DNA of 64,000 nt from Desulfovibrio psychrotolerans (lineage in GTDB: Bacteria; Desulfobacterota; Desulfovibrionia; Desulfovibrionales; Desulfovibrionaceae). The stretch lies in the NCBI RefSeq assembly GCF_013340305.1, contig NZ_BLVP01000007.1:248001-312000 (forward strand). The letters are read 5' to 3'. Shown here in pieces: positions 1 through 7,913 of the stretch. A program made the translations under genes and the position numbers. The notes under the pieces were generated by a model. That model saw only the letters and a list, made by a program, of their open reading frames with translations, did not search any database and was not told where the DNA came from. Every line of letters starts with the position of its first letter. Within the stretch, counting starts at the first letter, position 1.

Positions 1-2
1 AA

Positions 3-1037
3 GAAGCCCTGTACCGCGTGCCGGAAAACCACCCCGCGCACGGCAACCTGAACGCCGTGCTCGCCGCCGCCAATCGCGCCACCTCACTCATGCACCAGTT
101 TCTGGCCATCAGCCGCCAGCGCGAGGGAGAAAAGCAGCCCATTCCCATTTCCCCGGTGATAACGGAAACGCTGGACGACCTGCGCCCCGCCCTGCCTCAG
201 GGAGTGCGCCTGCACGAAGACCTTGCGGTCCAGCCCGATACCGTTCTGGCAGACGCCGCCCACATCCGGCAGGTGCTGGAAATCCTCATGAGCAACGCCG
301 TACGGGCCGTGGACAACAACGGCGACATAACCGTAAGCCTGCGCAACGTGGAACTGGACGAACGCACGGCCGCCTTCCGCGCGGATCTCAGTCCGGGCCA
401 TTATGTGCGTATGACCGTGCAGGACACCGGCTGCGGCATGAATGAGCAGACCGCCGCCCGCATCTTCGACCCCTTTTTCACCACGGTGGAAGGGGCACAG
501 GGACTGGGCCTTTCCGTTGCACACGGCATCGCCCGCGCCCATGACGGCGGCATCACCGTGCTTTCCGAGCAGGGACTCGGCTCCACCTTCTGCCTGTATC
601 TGCCCTGCCACGCGCGCGAGGTGGACCAGAGCCAGCCCCTCGGCCCCGCGCCCCGGCTGGGCAGCGAACGGATTCTGGTGGTGGACCCGGACCCCGGCGA
701 ACTGCGCAAGTGGCGCGGCCTTCTGGCACCGCTGGGCTACCGTATGGATACCATTTCCGGCAGTGTAGAGGCCCTGCGGGTGTTCATGGAATCCGCCGCC
801 ACCATAGACCTTGTGGTCACGGCCTTCTCCCTGCCGCAGATGAACGGCCTTGAACTTGCCCGCACCCTGCTGGGCATCCGCCCCGAGGTGCAGGTCGCCC
901 TGTGCCGCGACCCGGCAGACCCGGTCACGCCGGACCTCGCCCGTGAATCAGGCGTCTGCTGCGTGGCCCGCAAGCCCATGGACACGCAGTCCCGGCTGCG
1001 CCTTCTGGAAACCGCGCTGGATGCAAGGCAGGAATAA
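3..1037 (+). CDS. Hybrid sensor histidine kinase, 5' truncated by the window edge
   Basis: The reading frame is open from the first bases, so the N-terminus and the phospho-accepting His box lie upstream of the window. What remains is the second helix of a HisKA domain (RATSLMHQFLAISRQ), a HATPase domain with N box (LMSNAVRAV), G1 box (DTGCGM) and G2 box (GLGLSVAHG), and a C-terminal receiver domain. In the receiver the usual TD-xx-MP motif reads VTAFSLPQMNG: codon 822-824 is Ala where the phospho-acceptor Asp should be. The conserved Lys (RKPMD) is kept. The gene lies 3 nt upstream of a sigma-54 activator, so the two are probably a co-transcribed pair. The kinase call is secure; the signal sensed cannot be seen. 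Confidence 0.9.
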   Translation, partial: EALYRVPENHPAHGNLNAVLAAANRATSLMHQFLAISRQREGEKQPIPISPVITETLDDLRPALPQGVRLHEDLAVQPDTVLADAAHIRQVLEILMSNAVRAVDNNGDITVSLRNVELDERTAAFRADLSPGHYVRMTVQDTGCGMNEQTAARIFDPFFTTVEGAQGLGLSVAHGIARAHDGGITVLSEQGLGSTFCLYLPCHAREVDQSQPLGPAPRLGSERILVVDPDPGELRKWRGLLAPLGYRMDTISGSVEALRVFMESAATIDLVVTAFSLPQMNGLELARTLLGIRPEVQVALCRDPADPVTPDLARESGVCCVARKPMDTQSRLRLLETALDARQE

Positions 1038-1040
1038 CCC

Positions 1041-3383
1041 ATGGCACGCATTCTCATCATAGACGGCGACTCCGCCTTCCGCGACACACTGGGAGCCATT
1101 GTCACGGGCCTCGGCCATCATGCAGACCACGCCGCCACGCTGGCCGAAGCAATGGCCCCCTCAACCTCACGCGGCACAGACATCATCTTTCTGAACGCCC
1201 GCCTTGAGGACGGCAGCGGACTGGACGCCCTGCCCCGCCTGCGCAACACCCCCGGCAAGCCGGAAATCATCATCGTCACAGACGCCGCCACCCCGGACGG
1301 AGCGGAACGCGCCATCCGCAACGGTGCGTGGGAGTATCTCTCCAAGCAGGGCACCGTGGACCGCATGGTTCTCCCCCTGCTCCGCGCGCTGGAATATCGG
1401 GGCCGCAAGCCCAGCAAGCGGGAGGAGGTGCGCCTCAAACGCGACTCCATCATCGGCAACGGCGCGGGCATTACCCGCTGTCTGGATATCGTGTCCGAGG
1501 CTGCCGCGTCAGACGCCTCAGCCCTGCTGTACGGAGAAACCGGGGTAGGCAAAGAGGTCTTTGCCCGCGCCATCCACGAAAACAGCCAGCGTCATAGCGG
1601 TCCCTTCGTGGCGGTAGACTGCGCCTCGCTCTCGCGTACCCTCGCGGGGTCCACCCTGTTCGGGCATCGTAAGGGCGCGTTCACCGGAGCGGACAAGGAC
1701 CGCGACGGCCTTGTGGCACAGGCCCACCGGGGAACGCTCTTTCTGGACGAGGTGGGCGAACTGCCGCTGGCCATGCAAAAGATTTTCCTCCGCGTCCTGC
1801 AGGAGCACCGTTTCCGCCCCGTGGGGGGCCGCGCGGAAATCACTTCCGATTTCCGCCTCATCTGCGCCACCAACCGCAATCTGGAAGAAATGGTCTCGCG
1901 CGGAACCTTCCGCAGCGACCTGCTTTTCCGCATGCGCACCGTGGTCATGCACATCCCCCCCCTGCGGGAACGTACCGAAGACCTCCCGGAACTGGCGGAA
2001 CACTATACCCGGCGCCTCTGCGGCAAGTACGGCATGCCCATGAAAAGCCTGTCCACAGACCTGCACGCCGCCCTGCGGGAATATCTCTGGCCCGGCAACG
2101 TGCGCGAACTCATCCATACGCTGGAACGGGCGGTCCTCGCCGCACAGGATGACCCCAAACTCTTCTCCCGCCACCTGCCGGACCACGTGCGCATCAGCAT
2201 TGCCCGCGCCGCCGCCAGCGATGCCGAAGCACTTTCGTTGACCGCCCCCCCTGCGCTGCATGGGGAACCTCGGCCGTCTGGAGAAATCAGGCCGTCTGCG
2301 GAACTGCGGGTGCCTGTAAATGCCCATCCCTCTGCGTCGTCTGCCCCGTATGCGGAACCTCGCCCCTTTACGGAATCTGCGGCGACTGCAACAGCCGCAA
2401 TGACGGGGTCACCCGCGACGACATCGACGACGGGTGCACCTGCGGCAACCCGGACAACGTGGGCACTCGGGGTGCCTGAGACGTCAGAAGCATCCCGAAT
2501 TTCTGAGTCATCCCGAATTTCTGAGCCATCCCGGTCACCTGAAGCGTCCCGGACACATGAGGCATCCCGGACACACCAGACATACCGGACAGCAAGGGAA
2601 GATGCGGCATATGGGGCACCCGGACCATCCGGACCATTCGGACAATTCGAATCGCCCGAATCGCCCGGACCATCAGAACCGTCAGAACCGTCCGGACCAT
2701 CAGGCGTATCAGGAATAGTGGTCGCATCCGGAGCCCCGCGCCCCGTCTCTCCGGCTGCAGCTTCCCGGCCCGCCACGCCCCACGCGCCGCATGTCCCGCA
2801 TATGGCCCCCCGGCCTGACGAGGCAGACTCCTTTGCCTCGCCCCATCGTCCTTACGAGGCAAGCTCATATACTCCGCCCCGTCGCCCTGACGAGGCAAGC
2901 TCCTATACGGTGCCCCTTCGGCCCGATGATGCAGACTCCTTTACCCCGCCCCTCCGTCCCGGTGCCTCCTGCCGTTTGGGCGATGCCATGGAAGAAGAAA
3001 CGGCACACGGCCACCCGCACCTGCAACACGCGGCCATCTCTTCCCATACCCGGCACGTCCCTTGGGGAACAGACACACAGTCCGGAATCCCGGACAATCA
3101 CGCTGCCTCAAAATCCTCTATCCCGGACAAAAACCCTGCCGCCCTCCCGCAGCCCGCAACCGTCCCGCCGCTACACGGCCATTCCGTCCAACCTTCGTCC
3201 AGTTCTCTTCCACCTTTCTTCCAGTTTCGGGATTCCGTGTTCACGGCCTACCTTACGCAACTCATGGATACCGCTCAGGGCGACATTGCCACTGCCTGCA
3301 CGCTTTCCGGCCTGTCACGCTCCCATCTGTATGATCTTCTAAAAAAACACGGCGTTGCCACCATACGCAAACGCCGTCCCTGA
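1041..3383 (+). CDS. Sigma-54-dependent regulator with pseudo-receiver and a long low-complexity insert
   Basis: 780 aa against the usual 440-480 for NtrC-type activators. Residues 1-120 form a receiver fold, but the phospho-acceptor position is Asn52 (IIFLNARLEDG) instead of Asp. Residues about 130-370 are the AAA+ domain: Walker A GETGVGKE, sigma-54 contact loop GAFTGA, Walker B LFLDEVGEL. The last 50 residues hold a Fis-type helix-turn-helix (LSGLSRSHLYDLL). Between AAA+ and HTH lie about 340 residues rich in Pro, Ser, Glu and Ala that include two sets of tandem repeats (residues 484-519 and 591-638). The frame stays open throughout and the HTH is intact, so the insert is probably translated. 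Likely partner is the kinase 3 nt upstream. Loss of the acceptor Asp argues against classical phospho-control. Confidence 0.9.
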   Translation: MARILIIDGDSAFRDTLGAIVTGLGHHADHAATLAEAMAPSTSRGTDIIFLNARLEDGSGLDALPRLRNTPGKPEIIIVTDAATPDGAERAIRNGAWEYLSKQGTVDRMVLPLLRALEYRGRKPSKREEVRLKRDSIIGNGAGITRCLDIVSEAAASDASALLYGETGVGKEVFARAIHENSQRHSGPFVAVDCASLSRTLAGSTLFGHRKGAFTGADKDRDGLVAQAHRGTLFLDEVGELPLAMQKIFLRVLQEHRFRPVGGRAEITSDFRLICATNRNLEEMVSRGTFRSDLLFRMRTVVMHIPPLRERTEDLPELAEHYTRRLCGKYGMPMKSLSTDLHAALREYLWPGNVRELIHTLERAVLAAQDDPKLFSRHLPDHVRISIARAAASDAEALSLTAPPALHGEPRPSGEIRPSAELRVPVNAHPSASSAPYAEPRPFTESAATATAAMTGSPATTSTTGAPAATRTTWALGVPETSEASRISESSRISEPSRSPEASRTHEASRTHQTYRTAREDAAYGAPGPSGPFGQFESPESPGPSEPSEPSGPSGVSGIVVASGAPRPVSPAAASRPATPHAPHVPHMAPRPDEADSFASPHRPYEASSYTPPRRPDEASSYTVPLRPDDADSFTPPLRPGASCRLGDAMEEETAHGHPHLQHAAISSHTRHVPWGTDTQSGIPDNHAASKSSIPDKNPAALPQPATVPPLHGHSVQPSSSSLPPFFQFRDSVFTAYLTQLMDTAQGDIATACTLSGLSRSHLYDLLKKHGVATIRKRRP
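2490..2597 (+). repeat. Six tandem 18-bp units coding hexapeptides
   Basis: In-frame units of 18 bp within the sigma-54 regulator gene encode ASRISE, SSRISE, PSRSPE, ASRTHE, ASRTHQ and TYRTAR. The first two units are nearly identical at DNA level and later ones drift, as expected of repeat expansion followed by decay. Confidence 0.85.
2811..2954 (+). repeat. Four tandem 36-bp units coding 12-residue repeats
   Basis: Four in-frame 36-bp units in the same linker follow the pattern R-P-x-(D/E)-A-x-S-(F/Y)-x-x-P-x. They are a second, independent repeat set in this protein. Confidence 0.85.
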
Positions 3384-3683
3384 CCGCAATTCAGGCTCCC
3401 CCTGCCCTGTCCTACCCTTGCCCTGCCTTTACCCGGCCCCTCGCCCGGACTCGTCAGCCCCTCTTCCGCCCTTCTTCCGGCCTTCGTCAGCCCTTCTTCC
3501 GGCCTTCATCCGGCCTTCATCCAAATCTCGTCCTATCCCCCCTTCGCCGCTTGAGTTCCCCCTCGCCCGCTCCCGCTCGGCTCCGGCTCTGTTCCTCGCC
3601 TGCCCACGTCAGCCCTCGCCCCGGCTCCATACAAGCCTCCGCAGGATTTCACCCCCCCCACGCCCACTCGGCGTGCCCCAAAA

Positions 3684-3719
3684 TCCGCCATCGCGGATAA
3701 TTTTATCCGCGATAGCGGA
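3684..3719. repeat. Large perfect-looking inverted repeat in a convergent gap
   Basis: Two 16-nt arms (left arm TCCGCCATCGCGGATA, right arm its complement with one mismatch) flank a 4-nt ATTT loop. No T-run follows, so it is not a typical intrinsic terminator. It lies about 300 nt past the stop of the sigma-54 regulator. It could be an operator or an RNA hairpin. The stretch 3384-3683 before it is C-rich and shows no convincing gene. Confidence 0.7.
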
Positions 3720-3844
3720 CACTCTGTACTCTTGGTTCCGGTTTGACCCCGCAGATGGCAGACTGTTTGAAAAGAGGAATCACTCCTGATGAACTATCCT
3801 TTTATTTTGCATAGATAGACATCATGGTACGGTTCTTGGAGTAC

Positions 3845-4019
3845 TGAGCGCGAAGACACCGGTCTGTCTTCGCCGCTACCTCCCCACATGGCGGACAAAG
3901 TACGGGGAAGGTATGCGGCATGCCGGAATAACGCCCGGCACATGCAGACGCCCCGCTCTCTGGACAAGGGTGGGGCAGAAACGTAGCGCGCCGCCCAAAA
4001 GGGCGGCGCGATATCTTTT
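3845..4019 (+). ncRNA. Candidate structured small RNA ending in a strong terminator
   Basis: This non-coding stretch between convergent genes can form a run of local hairpins: a 9-bp stem GCGAAGACA/TGTCTTCGC (3850-3858 with 3865-3873), TACC-CCCC/GGGG-GGTA (3877-3885 with 3904-3913), TGCCGG/CCGGCA (3921-3926 with 3935-3940), GCCCC/GGGGC (3950-3954 with 3972-3976), then a 10-bp terminator stem. I could not match it to SRP RNA, tmRNA, RNase P or 6S by eye. It may instead be the 3' UTR of cheV on the other strand. Confidence 0.35.
3987..4019. terminator. Intrinsic terminator, better oriented for the + strand
   Basis: A 10-bp GC stem (CGCGCCGCCC / GGGCGGCGCG) with an AAAA loop is followed on the + strand by ATATCTTTT. 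Read on the - strand it follows the cheV stop, so it may act in both directions. Confidence 0.75.
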
Positions 4020-4079
4020 CACAGAGATGAAAAAATCTGAATGATGGGGCACCGGCAGTAACCGGTGTCCGAAAAACCG

Positions 4080-5021
4080 CTACAGACCTCTGGCTTCCAG
4101 CAACTCCAGCATACGGTCGCTCAGCCGTTGCAAGTCCGGCTTGGCAAACTGGGCGTCCGCTCCCACAGCCTGCCCCTTGTGCTCCAGCTTTTCCGTGATC
4201 AGCGAGGAGAACAGGGCAACCGGCAACACCCGCAGAACCGTACTATCCTTAATGCGCTTGCACAGGTTGTGCCCGTCCATCTGGGGCATCTCTATGTCCG
4301 AAATGACCCCTTGAACATACTCTGTCACCGGGCATCCTTCCTCTTGCGCACGGACCATCTGCCGTTCCAGAAACTCCCAAGCATCGCGCCCGTTCGTAAA
4401 CTGCACCACTTTAAAATTACATGCCTCAAGCAGGGTCTTCACCAGATTGCGCACACTGCCGGAATCATCTGCGTGCACAATGGTATACACCTTACCGCAA
4501 TTGCGTACCGCCGCGTTCGGGTCCATGCGGATGGCAAGGCTGGAATCCAGATCCGCCACAATCATCTCCAGATCCAGCAAAAAGACCACCCGCCCCTCCA
4601 GCCGGACCACGCCGGTTATGGCGTTCTGCGTGGTGCGCTGCAGAAACTCGCTGGGGGCTTCCACCTCTTCCCAGCTCATGCGGTGGATACGGTTGACGCC
4701 GGAAACAAGAAACGCGGAAACGACCTCGTTGAATTCTGTTACAATAACCTTGGGTTCAGCAGACTGAATCCGATGCCGCCCCAAATAGGTGGCAAGGTCT
4801 ATAAGCGCCACCAAGGTATTATCCCTGTGCTTGAAAGCCCCCATCACCGCCGGGTTCGGCATTTCGGGCATGGAAGTAACCGGCTGCTTACGCAGTATTT
4901 CCAGCACTTTTGCGACATTCACTCCGTAATGCGCCCGATAACCGTCCTCTTCATCAATGAAGAACTCTACGATTTCAAGTTCGTTGGTCCCTGACTCAAG
5001 CAGAATATTGGTTTGCGACAT
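4080..5021 (-). CDS. cheV: Chemotaxis coupling protein CheV (CheW domain plus receiver)
   Basis: 313 aa. The N-terminal half is a CheW-like scaffold domain (residues about 10-170, with VALIDLATYLG and VVFLLDLEMIV strands typical of the family). The C-terminal half is a receiver with acidic HADD pocket, phospho-acceptor Asp in ISDIEMPQMDG and conserved Lys in FAKPD. CheV couples chemoreceptors to the CheA kinase and adapts through phosphorylation. It stands alone here, with the sod gene upstream on the same strand 220 nt away. A hairpin at about 5077-5097 (GCGGAAAG / CTTTCCGC) lies in that gap. The architecture is diagnostic. Confidence 0.95.
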   Translation of the reverse strand: MSQTNILLESGTNELEIVEFFIDEEDGYRAHYGVNVAKVLEILRKQPVTSMPEMPNPAVMGAFKHRDNTLVALIDLATYLGRHRIQSAEPKVIVTEFNEVVSAFLVSGVNRIHRMSWEEVEAPSEFLQRTTQNAITGVVRLEGRVVFLLDLEMIVADLDSSLAIRMDPNAAVRNCGKVYTIVHADDSGSVRNLVKTLLEACNFKVVQFTNGRDAWEFLERQMVRAQEEGCPVTEYVQGVISDIEMPQMDGHNLCKRIKDSTVLRVLPVALFSSLITEKLEHKGQAVGADAQFAKPDLQRLSDRMLELLEARGL

Positions 5022-5242
5022 AGCCCCGCCGTTCAGGAAAAAGTCAAAGGAAAACGCCTAGTTCCCACCCGCGGAAAGCCAGCCTTTCCGCCGCGCGTCT
5101 TCGTGCAGTAGTCATACTACACCCAAACCGCCTGCATCGGCAATGTAGTATTAGGCGCTGTCCACACATTCTAAACGCCGCATCAGCTATCATCCTGCAC
5201 TGCGACGCAAAAAACTAAGGCAGGGCGACAACGCGTCCTGCA

Positions 5243-6124
5243 TTAACGGCGTGAACTGTAGAGATGCTCAGCATGGCTCCAGTCAACCAGACTATGCAGA
5301 AAGGTTTCCGCATAGCGGGCGCGATCGTCCCCGTAATCCTTATGGTAGGCAAGCTCCCACAGGTCCAACGCCAGCAGCGGCTGCCTGCCCGTCAGCAGGG
5401 GAGAGGTGGCAGCCATGGCATGCATGAGTGAGACGCTCGCACCATCGGAGACAAGCCATAACCAGCCTGCCCACAGACGGTTGGCGGCGCGGGCAAGAAA
5501 CACATCCCGAAAGGCTTCCCATGAACCGAAGGACGCCACAATAGCATCCATGAGTTGTGCTTTGGGTCTGCCGCCCCCTCCGGGCTTCATGCTACGCCAG
5601 TACAGCGCGTGGTTGTGGAGTGTGCACAGGCATTCGGTCACGCGCCGAACCTCGGGCCGACCGGAATCAAGCCGCGCCACATGGCGGACCACGGCCTCCA
5701 GCCCCTGTCCGGCAACGGGCATATTGCTGATCAGCGCTTCCAGTTCCAGCTCCACGTCCCGTATACTGTCCGAGCCAAGGCTGCCGCAGTGCTGGCTTAC
5801 GGTCCGTGCGGATAAAAACGGCTCCAGCGCAGTCACCGTGTAAGGCGGCAGTGATTCTGCCATCAGTTGCACCGCCAGCCGTCCTTCCTGTCTTCCAGCC
5901 AGACGACCTGCCCGGCTTTCCGCCTGAACAGCAGGCTGCATCCGCACCTGATGCTCTCCCCGTGCTGCCGCTCCTGAAACGGTTGCCGGTGCCAGAACAT
6001 CGGCTACCACCCGCACCAGCCCTCCGGCAATTTCCTGAAGCCCTGTTGCCGGAACGGCTGAAGCGTGTCCGGGCATCGTTAAGGCGGAAGCGTTCATCGG
6101 CCCTGTAATTGTGAGTGCATGCAT
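5243..6124 (-). CDS. sodB: Fe/Mn-type superoxide dismutase with N-terminal extension
   Basis: 293 aa from the ATG at 6124, chosen because GGGGAGGG sits just upstream. Residues from about 95 onward are a superoxide dismutase: LPPYTVTALEPFLSA at the start, and all four metal ligands in place (His in SQHCG, His in NHALYW, Asp in LDLWE, His in AYHKDY). It would convert superoxide to peroxide and oxygen, useful to an anaerobe meeting air. The first ~95 residues are Ala/Gly/Arg-rich, not a clear signal peptide, and make the protein about half again as long as the usual ~195 residues. A later internal start (Met near residue 90, LMAESLPPY) would give normal length. Confidence 0.85.
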   Translation of the reverse strand: MHALTITGPMNASALTMPGHASAVPATGLQEIAGGLVRVVADVLAPATVSGAAARGEHQVRMQPAVQAESRAGRLAGRQEGRLAVQLMAESLPPYTVTALEPFLSARTVSQHCGSLGSDSIRDVELELEALISNMPVAGQGLEAVVRHVARLDSGRPEVRRVTECLCTLHNHALYWRSMKPGGGGRPKAQLMDAIVASFGSWEAFRDVFLARAANRLWAGWLWLVSDGASVSLMHAMAATSPLLTGRQPLLALDLWELAYHKDYGDDRARYAETFLHSLVDWSHAEHLYSSRR

Positions 6125-6278
6125 GTTTTCCCTCCCCTTGGGACATACCTGAGTGTGTACGGTCGGTTGAATGCCTGCCCGAACAGTAGTGAAGATTCGT
6201 GCCGTAACGAAAACGACATTGTGACTTTTACACGAACACGCTATACAGCCATGCCCGCAGCCCACAGGACGACACACC

Positions 6279-7487
6279 ATGCGCACGCCCGACAAAACCG
6301 ATAGACCCGATGTGCCAGACAGGCCAGACACAACCGACAAACCCGACGCTCATGGCAGCCCCACGCCAAACAGGCCGGAAAAGAGTGGAATGCGCAAAAA
6401 ACGCGGCGCAACCTCGCTCCTGCTGCCTGTGCTCCTTTGCGGGCTGGCCCTGTGGGTCATATTCAGGCACGACCCGGCGTTGCTGGCATGGAGCAAGGCG
6501 TGGCCGGAACTGCTGCGGCCGCTTACACGCATGCTGGCCTTTCTTGGGGTGGGGCTCGTGGCGGGCCTTGCCGTGGAGGGCATGGGCTGGTCTGCGTGGC
6601 TCGCCGCTGCCGTGCGACCGCTCATGCGGTTCGGACGCCTGCGCGATGCGTCCGGAGCGGCCTTTGCCACCGCCTTCTTTTCCGGCACCGCAGCCAACGC
6701 CATGCTCATGAACGCATGGCGCGACGGCAGGCTGGGGGAGCGTGAAATGCGCCTTTCCTACCTTGTAAACACCGGCCTGCCCGTCTTTCTGCTGCACCTG
6801 CCCACCACCTTTTTTGTGGTGGTTCCCATGACCCGCTCCGCCGGAGCCATATACCTTGCCCTGAACGCCCTTGCCGCCATGCTGCGCACGCTGGGGGTTC
6901 TGGCCTGGACCCGCGCCACCCTGCACGCCGCGCCCGCCGCCGGAATATCCGCCGAGACGGATGCCAGCCCAGCCACGGCAACGGCACACCCCGCCGGGGA
7001 CAGCACCAGCCAGAATACGGGCCGGAACACGGACCGCACCACGCCGCAAAAGATCCTTGCCGCGTTCCGCAACCGGTTCTGGCGCATCGTCACCATAACC
7101 GTTCCCATCTACCTGCTCATGTACGCCCTGAACCAGACCGGGGTGTTCGAAAATCTGCGCGACATGGCCGCACACTGGGTCGTCACCGGCCTGCTGCCCG
7201 TAGAGGCTGTCAGCGTGGTGGTCTTTGCCGTGGCGGCAGAATTCACATCCGGCATTGCAGCGGCAGGCGCATTGCTGGACGCAGGCTCCCTGACCACCCA
7301 GCAGGCAGTGCTGGCCCTTGTTCTGGGAACCATAGTGGCCACACCCATACGTGCCATCCGGCACCAGTTGCCCGCGCACGCAGGGGTTTTTACCCCCCGT
7401 CTGGGCCTTGTCATGCTGCTGCAAAGCCAGTTTCTGCGCGTTGCCAGCCTGCTGCTGGTCACGGCAGGCTATGTCGCACTGGCCTGA
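6279..7487 (+). CDS. Multispanning membrane protein, nucleoside-recognition (gate) domain type
   Basis: 402 aa. After a polar N-terminus with repeated Asp-Arg-Pro-Asp segments, hydrophobic helices begin at about residue 45 (LLLPVLLCGLALWVIF). Two blocks resemble the gate/nucleoside-recognition fold of SpmA-like proteins: SGTAANAMLMNAWRDGRL near residue 140, and a later block with EFTSGIAAAGALL. The start could be Met at 6279 or the later Met at 6390 (MRKKRGATS), which would remove the repeat-rich tail. It is divergent from sod and lies just before the cobalamin riboswitch, but is not under its control. Substrate unknown. Confidence 0.7.
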   Translation: MRTPDKTDRPDVPDRPDTTDKPDAHGSPTPNRPEKSGMRKKRGATSLLLPVLLCGLALWVIFRHDPALLAWSKAWPELLRPLTRMLAFLGVGLVAGLAVEGMGWSAWLAAAVRPLMRFGRLRDASGAAFATAFFSGTAANAMLMNAWRDGRLGEREMRLSYLVNTGLPVFLLHLPTTFFVVVPMTRSAGAIYLALNALAAMLRTLGVLAWTRATLHAAPAAGISAETDASPATATAHPAGDSTSQNTGRNTDRTTPQKILAAFRNRFWRIVTITVPIYLLMYALNQTGVFENLRDMAAHWVVTGLLPVEAVSVVVFAVAAEFTSGIAAAGALLDAGSLTTQQAVLALVLGTIVATPIRAIRHQLPAHAGVFTPRLGLVMLLQSQFLRVASLLLVTAGYVALA

Positions 7488-7504
7488 GCAGATTCCCAAA
7501 GGCT

Positions 7505-7531
7505 CTCCTTGATCTCCTTGATCTCCTTGAC
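7505..7531 (+). repeat. Three tandem 9-bp units
   Basis: The unit CTCCTTGAT occurs twice and CTCCTTGAC once, back to back, between the membrane-protein gene and the riboswitch. Confidence 0.9.
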
Positions 7532-7555
7532 CGCCCCTTCACGCTGGCCTATTGT

Positions 7556-7725
7556 GCGCCTGTTCAGGTGCCCCCCCGGGGCCTAACAGGGAATCCCGTG
7601 CAAAACGGGAGCGGACCCGCCGCCGTAAGTCCCCCGCAAGCCGTTTCCCCCGCGCGCCACTGGATACAAGTCCGGGAAGGCCGGAAACGGTGGGACAAGC
7701 CGGAAGACCTGCCTGAGCATTCGGT
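7556..7725 (+). promoter_or_regulatory. Cobalamin (B12) riboswitch aptamer
   Basis: Conserved pieces of the AdoCbl aptamer occur in order: the 5' stem with AGGTGCC near 7567, AACAGGGAATCCCGTG near 7590, CCGCCGTAAGTCCC near 7620, GCCACTGG near 7657, and the B12 box AGCCGGAAGACCTGCCTG at about 7698-7715. It precedes cbiK and a B12-type ABC importer, as expected of a cobalamin-repressed uptake and synthesis operon. Outer boundaries are approximate. Confidence 0.93.
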
Positions 7726-7832
7726 GCGGCCCTGCCTGCGTACGCCACGTTCGTTCTCCACAGGGCCGGAGGCATCTTCCGCATGCACGGGGCTACTGCT
7801 GTGCGGAAATCCGGGACGGATAAATACGGTAT

Positions 7833-7865
7833 CCTTCCATGCCCTATCGCATGGAAGGTTTTTTT
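7833..7865 (+). terminator. Riboswitch expression-platform terminator
   Basis: A 9-bp stem CCTTCCATG / CATGGAAGG (7833-7841 with 7850-7858) is followed by seven T residues. It lies between the aptamer and the cbiK start, so cobalamin probably acts by premature termination. Confidence 0.88.
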
Positions 7866-7913
7866 GTTCCCCGTCCCCTCACTGCCCCAAAGACATCTTT
7901 GGAGGTTTTTTTC

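Noticed and set aside
3355-3789. A 144-aa Pro/Ser-rich frame overlapping the end of the sigma-54 regulator gene
   Set aside because: It has no RBS, overlaps the HTH-coding end in another frame, contains the large inverted repeat and reads as low-complexity translation of C-rich DNA.
7839-7913. An upstream ATG that would extend CbiK
   Set aside because: It lies within the riboswitch terminator stem; the ATG at 7914 has a strong RBS and begins a proper signal peptide.
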